A stretch of 64,000 bases of DNA from Oscillospiraceae bacterium. Its GTDB lineage: Bacteria; Bacillota; Clostridia; UBA1212; SIG427. The translations under genes and the position numbers were made by a program. The notes beneath the pieces were generated by a model. That model was not told the origin of the DNA, searched no databases, and was given only the letters and a program-made list of their open reading frames with translations. Positions 59,584 through 64,000 of this stretch are shown in pieces. The first letter of the stretch is position 1. Every line of letters starts with the position of its first letter. The DNA lies in assembly GCA_015069135.1 (NCBI GenBank), contig SVJE01000001.1:62001-126000 (forward strand), read 5' to 3'.

Positions 59584-60941
59584 TGAGTAAGGCTGTTCAT
59601 GTTATAGGAGGAGGACTTGCCGGTTGCGAAGCTGCTTTTAAGGCTGCATCCTATGGTGTGCCTGTTGTTTTATATGAAATGAAGCCGTCTAAAAAGTCTC
59701 CTGCTCATGAAATGGATACTTTGGGAGAGCTTGTGTGCAGTAACTCTCTGAAATCGTCAGATCCGGGTTCTGCAGCAGGATTATTAAAAAGAGAAATGGA
59801 TATTATTGGTTCTGTCTGTATAGATAGTGCTAAAAAATCAAGTGTCCCTGCCGGAGGTGCTCTGGCAGTGGATCGTCATGTTTTTTCTAAGGAAATTACA
59901 AAAAAAATAGAAGCTGATTCTAATATTCAGGTTGTAAATAAAGAGATATGTTCTTTAGATGAAATTCCTGATGGTGAAATAGTTATTATAGCTACCGGCC
60001 CTTTAACTTCGGAAGATTTTTCTGAGCGTATAAAAAAAGATCTGGGTCTTGAATCTTTGCATTTCTTCGATGCAGCAGCCCCTATTATCTACAAAGATTC
60101 TATTGATATGGATATTGCTTTTAAGGCTGCAAGATACGGCAAAGGAAGCGCGGACTACATTAATTGTCCGATGAATCGAGAACAATATCTTGAGTTCTAC
60201 AATGCTCTTGTTACTGCAGAAACTGCAGAAGTTCATGAGTTTGAAGAAAAGGCTCTTTATGAAGGGTGTATGCCTGTTGAGTCCATGGCAAAGAGAGGTC
60301 AGGACACTATACGTTTCGGACCACTTAAGCCTGTGGGTCTTGATAATCCTGACGGAAGTAAAAATTATGCTGTAGTTCAGTTAAGGCGTGATAATACTGA
60401 AGATACTTTATACAATATTGTAGGCTTTCAAACAAGACTTAAGTTCGGAGAGCAGAAGAGAGTGTTTTCTATGATTCCCGGCTTACAGAACTGTGAGTTT
60501 GCAAGATATGGTGTTATGCACAGGAATACATATATAAAATCTCCCGGTATTCTCGATAATACATATAAAGTTATGGAACCGTCTAAGTTTGGTTGGGGTG
60601 AAAGACATGTATTTTTTGCAGGCCAGATTACCGGCGTTGAAGGATATATGGAGTCCGCAGACTCAGGTATTGTTGCAGGAATTAATGCGGCTATGTTATT
60701 CTTGGATAAAGAACCGGTGGTATTCCCTGAGACCACAGCTACAGGTGCTTTAGCAAATTATGTTGCTAATTATCAGGGGAAAGATTTTCAGCCAATGGGA
60801 ATTAATTTTGGTATAATTAAAGAACCTGAAAAACTAAGTGGTATGAAATTTAAAAAGAGAGATAAAAAGGAACACAGAGCCTTAATCGCAGAAATAGCAG
60901 CTGAAACTATGAAAGAGATGGTGGATACTTTTGGAGTATAA
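59583..60941 (+). CDS. trmFO: Methylenetetrahydrofolate-tRNA-(uracil54-C5)-methyltransferase
   Basis: A 452-residue FAD protein that methylates U54 in the tRNA T-loop using methylene-THF. The FAD motif VHVIGGGLAGCEAAFKAASYG opens the protein in the form expected for TrmFO, followed by ELVCSNSLKSSDPGSAAGLLK (about 50-70) and INFGIIKEPEKL near the C terminus. It overlaps topA by one base (TAATG) and the shikimate kinase gene by 11; topA-trmFO is a conserved pair in Firmicutes. Confidence 0.96.
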   Translation: MSKAVHVIGGGLAGCEAAFKAASYGVPVVLYEMKPSKKSPAHEMDTLGELVCSNSLKSSDPGSAAGLLKREMDIIGSVCIDSAKKSSVPAGGALAVDRHVFSKEITKKIEADSNIQVVNKEICSLDEIPDGEIVIIATGPLTSEDFSERIKKDLGLESLHFFDAAAPIIYKDSIDMDIAFKAARYGKGSADYINCPMNREQYLEFYNALVTAETAEVHEFEEKALYEGCMPVESMAKRGQDTIRFGPLKPVGLDNPDGSKNYAVVQLRRDNTEDTLYNIVGFQTRLKFGEQKRVFSMIPGLQNCEFARYGVMHRNTYIKSPGILDNTYKVMEPSKFGWGERHVFFAGQITGVEGYMESADSGIVAGINAAMLFLDKEPVVFPETTATGALANYVANYQGKDFQPMGINFGIIKEPEKLSGMKFKKRDKKEHRALIAEIAAETMKEMVDTFGV

Positions 60942-61470
60942 GCGTATTGTATTGATAGGAATGCCTTGTTCAGGTAAATCTTCAATCGGAAGAGTAATTG
61001 CTAAATATCTTAAGTGCAGATTTATTGATATGGATGAAATGATTGAAGAAAGAGTTGGAATGCCTATTCCTGAAATCTTTGAAAAGTATGGTGAGGAGAA
61101 ATTCAGACAGCTTGAGTGTATTCTTGCTCAGTCGCTGGCTAAAACACAGAACGTGGTTATTTCAACCGGAGGTGGTATTGTTACAAGACCGAACGCAATT
61201 GAACCTCTGGCATGTGAAGACAGTTATGTAATATTCTTATTCCGTAGCTTCTATAAGCTTGTGGGTACACCTGAAAGAGTAATGGAAAAAAGACCACTTC
61301 TTAAAGAGAGAAGTGCCAGTGAGTTTCATGCGATGTATAAGGAAAGAATGCCTTTGTACAGAAAATATGCCACTGTGGAAATCAATAACGAAACAGAGCG
61401 TGAAGAGTCTGTAAATGAGATTATGAACAAGTTAAGAGAAGTAGGTATTAACTTTAAAAACAAAAGGTGA
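60931..61470 (+). CDS. aroK: Shikimate kinase
   Basis: A 179-residue nucleoside monophosphate kinase-fold enzyme. The P-loop is GMPCSGKSSIGR (about 10-21), then FIDMDEMIEE (shikimate-binding Asp, about 31-40), STGGGIVTR (about 77-85) and the lid region EKRPLLKERS. It phosphorylates shikimate in the aromatic amino acid pathway. The likely TTG start at 60931 lies within trmFO and gives the usual N-terminal strand length. It is followed by aroQ. Confidence 0.92.
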   Translation: MEYKRIVLIGMPCSGKSSIGRVIAKYLKCRFIDMDEMIEERVGMPIPEIFEKYGEEKFRQLECILAQSLAKTQNVVISTGGGIVTRPNAIEPLACEDSYVIFLFRSFYKLVGTPERVMEKRPLLKERSASEFHAMYKERMPLYRKYATVEINNETEREESVNEIMNKLREVGINFKNKR

Positions 61471-61475
61471 TTAAT

Positions 61476-61907
61476 ATGAAGTTGCTTATAATAAATGGTC
61501 CTAATTTAAATATGCTTGGTATCCGTGAGCCGGGAATTTATGGTTCCGGAACATATGAAGATCTTTGTAAAATGATTCAGGGAAAAGCAGATAATATGGG
61601 TGTTTCTGTGGAATTTTACCAATCAAACCATGAAGGGGCAATCATAGACAAAATTCACAGTTCCATGGGAGTTTTTGATGGTATAGTAATAAATCCGGGG
61701 GCTTATACCCATTATAGCTATGCTATACTGGATGCTCTTAAAGCTGTTGGTATTCCTACTGTTGAAGTACATATAAGTGATATTCATTCAAGAGAAAGCT
61801 TCCGAAGTGTTTCTGTAACAGCTGCTGCTTGTATAGCACAGATTTCAGGTCATGGTTTTGAGGGCTACTGTGAAGCAATAGATGTACTTGAATCTAAGTT
61901 GAGGTGA
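61476..61907 (+). CDS. aroQ: Type II 3-dehydroquinate dehydratase
   Basis: A 143-residue flavodoxin-like dehydratase. Signature IINGPNLNMLGIREPGIYGS (about 5-24, containing the catalytic Tyr), QSNHEGAIIDKIH (about 47-59), NPGAYTHYSYAILDAL (about 71-86), and VEVHISDIHSRESFR (His near 97). It makes dehydroshikimate and pairs with aroK just upstream. ATG 61476 is preferred over GTG 61467, which is part of the AAAGGTG site. Confidence 0.96.
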   Translation: MKLLIINGPNLNMLGIREPGIYGSGTYEDLCKMIQGKADNMGVSVEFYQSNHEGAIIDKIHSSMGVFDGIVINPGAYTHYSYAILDALKAVGIPTVEVHISDIHSRESFRSVSVTAAACIAQISGHGFEGYCEAIDVLESKLR

Positions 61908-61912
61908 TATTT

Positions 61913-62410
61913 ATGTTTAAACATATGACGGCTGATATGTATATAGATGATGTTGCATCTATAGATCCTGAAAATCTCAAGAAATTAGGCATAAAAGGGG
62001 TTCTTTTTGATATTGACAACACTTTGGAACCTTATCATACAGAAAAACCGGGGCGGGCTACAAAAGAGCTTTTTGAGCGTTTTACTGCAGCAGGTCTGAA
62101 GGTGGCTATTCTTTCAAATGCCAAAGAACCCAGAGCTATGGAGTTCTGCAGAGATTTTACTGATAACTGGGTAGCTAAAGCCGGTAAGCCTCTGAAAAAA
62201 GGTTATATCAAATTAGCAGAAATTATGGAACTTAAACCTGATGAAATGGCTTCTGTAGGGGACCAGCTTTTTACCGATATACTTGGCGGAAATATTTTCG
62301 GGTGTTATACTATATGTGTAAAACCTATTGATAAGATTGAACCACCATTTGTGGCTTTCAAGAGATTTTTTGAAAAACCTTTTATGAAAGGAAAGTTCCA
62401 TGCAGAGTAA
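61913..62410 (+). CDS. YqeG-family HAD phosphatase
   Basis: A 165-residue HAD superfamily IIIA protein. The nucleophile motif is GVLFDIDNTLEPY (about 29-41), followed by ILSNAKEPRA (motif II, about 67-76), the lysine in GKPLKKGY, and SVGDQLFTDILGGN (motif IV, about 116-129). YqeG-like proteins are probable phosphatases of uncertain substrate. ATG 61913 follows GAGGTGAT; GTG 61904 lies inside that site. It overlaps the peptidase gene by 11 bases. Confidence 0.92.
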   Translation: MFKHMTADMYIDDVASIDPENLKKLGIKGVLFDIDNTLEPYHTEKPGRATKELFERFTAAGLKVAILSNAKEPRAMEFCRDFTDNWVAKAGKPLKKGYIKLAEIMELKPDEMASVGDQLFTDILGGNIFGCYTICVKPIDKIEPPFVAFKRFFEKPFMKGKFHAE

Positions 62411-63455
62411 CAGAATTTTTGAATTAAGAAAAACATTAGAAATTATTAAAGCTGATGCTGTTGTAATCAATGATCCTGACAATGTGTTTTACCTGTCAGG
62501 GTTTACCGGATATGGGGACGGCACATTGCTTATTACTTCAACTGAAGCTTTTTTGCTTACTGATTCAAGGTATGATATACAGGCTCACGAAGAGGCTCCT
62601 TTATATAATGTGAAAATGATAAGAATGCCTGACAGTGATGAGTTTGTTTCTTTAGTTAAAGAGTGCAGAATAAAGAATCTGGCTTTTGAAAATTGTTATG
62701 TTTCCTATACTTTCTGGAAGCTTCTGAATGATAAACTATCTTTTTGCAATCTCGTTAATCTTGACGATGCGGTTATCAATCAGCGTATGATTAAAGATGA
62801 GAGTGAAGTTAAGATTATTAAGAAGGCCTGTGAGATTGCAGGTACCGCTTTTCTTGAAATGAAGCACCTTATTGTTCCAGGTGTTAGGGAAGTGGATGTG
62901 GCTGCTGAACTTGAACTTCGCATGCGAAAAAAAGGTGCTATTAAACCTTCCTTTGATACAATTCTTGCTTCCGGCTACAGAGCTGCTATGCCTCACGGTG
63001 CTGCCAGTGAGAAAGTAATTATGGCCGGTGAACCTGTTACCTGTGATTTTGGTGCATTCTATAAAGGGTATTGTTCTGATATGACAAGAACTGTTTTCGC
63101 AGAGGGTGAGGCTGACGAAACTCTTCTTAAGATTTATGATATTGTTAAGGAAGCTCATGATCTTGCCATTGTTTCTTTCAAGCCCGGCATGACCGGTTAC
63201 GACCTTGATAAGATTGCCAGAGATTGTATTGAGTCTTACGGCTATGGTAAGGAGTTTGGTCATTCTTTAGGCCACGGTATAGGTACACAGGTACATGAAG
63301 CACCTTCCGTTTCCAAGAAGGGGGATATTGTTCTTGAAAAGGGTATGATTTTTAGTGTTGAGCCGGGTATTTATATTGAAGGTCTTGGCGGTGTACGTAT
63401 TGAAGACTTAGCATTGGTAACTGATACCGGTCTTGAAGTTATTACTATTGGCTGA
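62400..63455 (+). CDS. Xaa-Pro aminopeptidase/dipeptidase (M24B)
   Basis: A 351-residue pita-bread-fold metallopeptidase with an N-terminal creatinase-like domain (about 1-125; YLSGFTGYGDGTLLI). Metal ligands are visible in the second half: TCDFGAFYKGYCSDMTRT (two Asp, about 214-231), GHSLGHGIGTQVHE (His, about 284-297), SVEPGIYIEGLGGVRIEDL (two Glu, about 319-337). It removes residues next to proline. In many Firmicutes this gene precedes efp, and the promoter at the window end fits such a neighbour. Confidence 0.93.
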   Translation: MQSNRIFELRKTLEIIKADAVVINDPDNVFYLSGFTGYGDGTLLITSTEAFLLTDSRYDIQAHEEAPLYNVKMIRMPDSDEFVSLVKECRIKNLAFENCYVSYTFWKLLNDKLSFCNLVNLDDAVINQRMIKDESEVKIIKKACEIAGTAFLEMKHLIVPGVREVDVAAELELRMRKKGAIKPSFDTILASGYRAAMPHGAASEKVIMAGEPVTCDFGAFYKGYCSDMTRTVFAEGEADETLLKIYDIVKEAHDLAIVSFKPGMTGYDLDKIARDCIESYGYGKEFGHSLGHGIGTQVHEAPSVSKKGDIVLEKGMIFSVEPGIYIEGLGGVRIEDLALVTDTGLEVITIG

Positions 63456-63471
63456 TTTTAAGGAGATTTTC

Positions 63472-63894
63472 ATGGGGAAAAAGACTGTTCTGCAAGGTTT
63501 GATTGCTATAGCCGGAGTTGCACTTATAGGTGTTCTTCTTTATTTTATGTTAGGAAATCCCACTGTAGATACTTCTCAGGTAACTAAGGTTACCGCTTAT
63601 GGTATTAACATGGAAACGGGAAGGGTTTCTACTGAAGTGCTTTCTGATGTTGATGCCAATGTTGTTACTGAGATTTTCAACGGCAAAGAAAAGTCTTTTG
63701 ATGGCCCCGGAGATGTTTTTTCTGAAAACTGTGCCTTTGTACTTACTGATGGTGACAGCGAATATTATTTTTGTTTAGCTACGGATGAAAGTAATTTTGT
63801 TTGCAGTGCAAATGATGATATGTATTTTGAAATCACGGAAGACGAGAAGGATGAACTTCTTGATCTTTTGAGAGATTATTGTGGCTACAGATAA
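63472..63894 (+). CDS. Membrane-anchored protein of unknown function
   Basis: A 140-residue protein I do not recognise. One N-terminal membrane helix (VLQGLIAIAGVALIGVLLYF, about 5-24) is followed by an acidic extracytoplasmic domain of about 110 residues (DVDANVVTEIF, CAFVLTDGDSEYYFCLATDE) with four cysteines (CAF, FCL, VCSA, YCGY). AAGGAG precedes ATG 63472 at good spacing. It follows the X-Pro peptidase gene by 16 bases and is likely co-transcribed. Confidence 0.7.
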   Translation: MGKKTVLQGLIAIAGVALIGVLLYFMLGNPTVDTSQVTKVTAYGINMETGRVSTEVLSDVDANVVTEIFNGKEKSFDGPGDVFSENCAFVLTDGDSEYYFCLATDESNFVCSANDDMYFEITEDEKDELLDLLRDYCGYR

Positions 63895-63914
63895 TTGTTT
63901 TTTCCAATATTTTA

Positions 63915-63970
63915 TTGACAATATTTTGGATAAGTACATATAATATGATAGACGCACAAATTGATGCGTC
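63915..63970 (+). promoter_or_regulatory. SigA promoter and leader hairpin for a gene beyond the window
   Basis: TTGACA (63915-63920), 18 bases, TATAAT (63939-63944), then a hairpin GACGCA (63951-63956) / TGCGTC (63965-63970) at the start of the expected transcript. The gene it drives is outside the window. Confidence 0.7.
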
Positions 63971-64000
63971 CTGAAATAAATTTAAAGTTATTGATTTAAA

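Noticed and set aside
62736..63263. 175-codon open frame on the minus strand inside the X-Pro peptidase gene
   Set aside because: A shadow of the conserved M24 coding frame, with no family features.

Overview
The window looks like a chromosomal segment of an anaerobic, spore-forming member of the Clostridia with low GC content. Support comes from the spoIIA operon and spoVA genes, Gram-positive style ribosome binding sites, Sec signal peptides and lipoboxes, a trimeric [FeFe] hydrogenase, and secreted polysaccharide-type enzymes with dockerin modules. I cannot name the species; a gut or rumen Lachnospiraceae/Oscillospirales-type fibre degrader fits best. I recognised no rRNA or tRNA genes, CRISPR array, prophage or complete insertion sequence.

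Layout. 1-2054: spoIIAA-spoIIAB-sigF followed by spoVAC behind an exact SigG-type promoter. 2066-4934: a Crp/Fnr regulator divergent from an Fe-S protein, plus a MATE exporter; these separate spoVAC from spoVAD-spoVAEb (5272-6659), and a ~206 bp nested palindrome lies just upstream of spoVAD. 6722-9789: comEC and holA. 9854-14819: two tandem secreted GH71/99-like enzymes with C-terminal dockerins. 14948-18453: hemW and a nuclease-helicase fusion. 18682-26025: YugP protease, a three-gene biotin transcarboxylase-like operon, a flavoprotein, a small membrane protein and citrate synthase. 26026-26865: a large intergenic region holding a structured leader and an apparently frameshifted type I toxin locus. 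26866-35544: a GH43-like lipoprotein, metY, pepD, leuS and argS. 35547-38383: two endonuclease/exonuclease/phosphatase (EEP) fold proteins, one a degenerate lipoprotein and one an intact secreted enzyme carrying cohesin-like and dockerin modules. 38520-46759: an electron-bifurcating type [FeFe] hydrogenase (hydC, hydB, hydA) behind a regulatory block of DRTGG, HATPase, hydrogenase-like sensor and PHP proteins. 46833-52984: a lipoprotein-like gene interrupted by TGA at its lipobox cysteine, an SGNH esterase, an alanine-racemase-like protein, a flavin reductase, a degenerate cyclophilin, a lipid kinase and a YdcF protein. 53024-63894: housekeeping (cysteine desulfurase-like, nrdR, comM, dprA, topA, trmFO, aroK, aroQ, yqeG, X-Pro peptidase).

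The genes suggest a cell that ferments carbohydrate, reoxidises NADH and ferredoxin by making H2, moves carboxyl groups between CoA esters and pyruvate, and degrades external polymers (glycans and possibly nucleic acid) with dockerin-tagged enzymes. The most notable oddities are the in-frame TGA replacing the lipobox cysteine (47577-47579), the frameshifted type I toxin (26425-26513), the cohesin-dockerin nuclease with its inactive-looking neighbour, the nested palindrome before spoVAD, the transcarboxylase without biotin carboxylase or membrane pump, and terminator hairpins that overlap the translation starts of following genes. All functional calls come from reading motifs and context; no database search was run.
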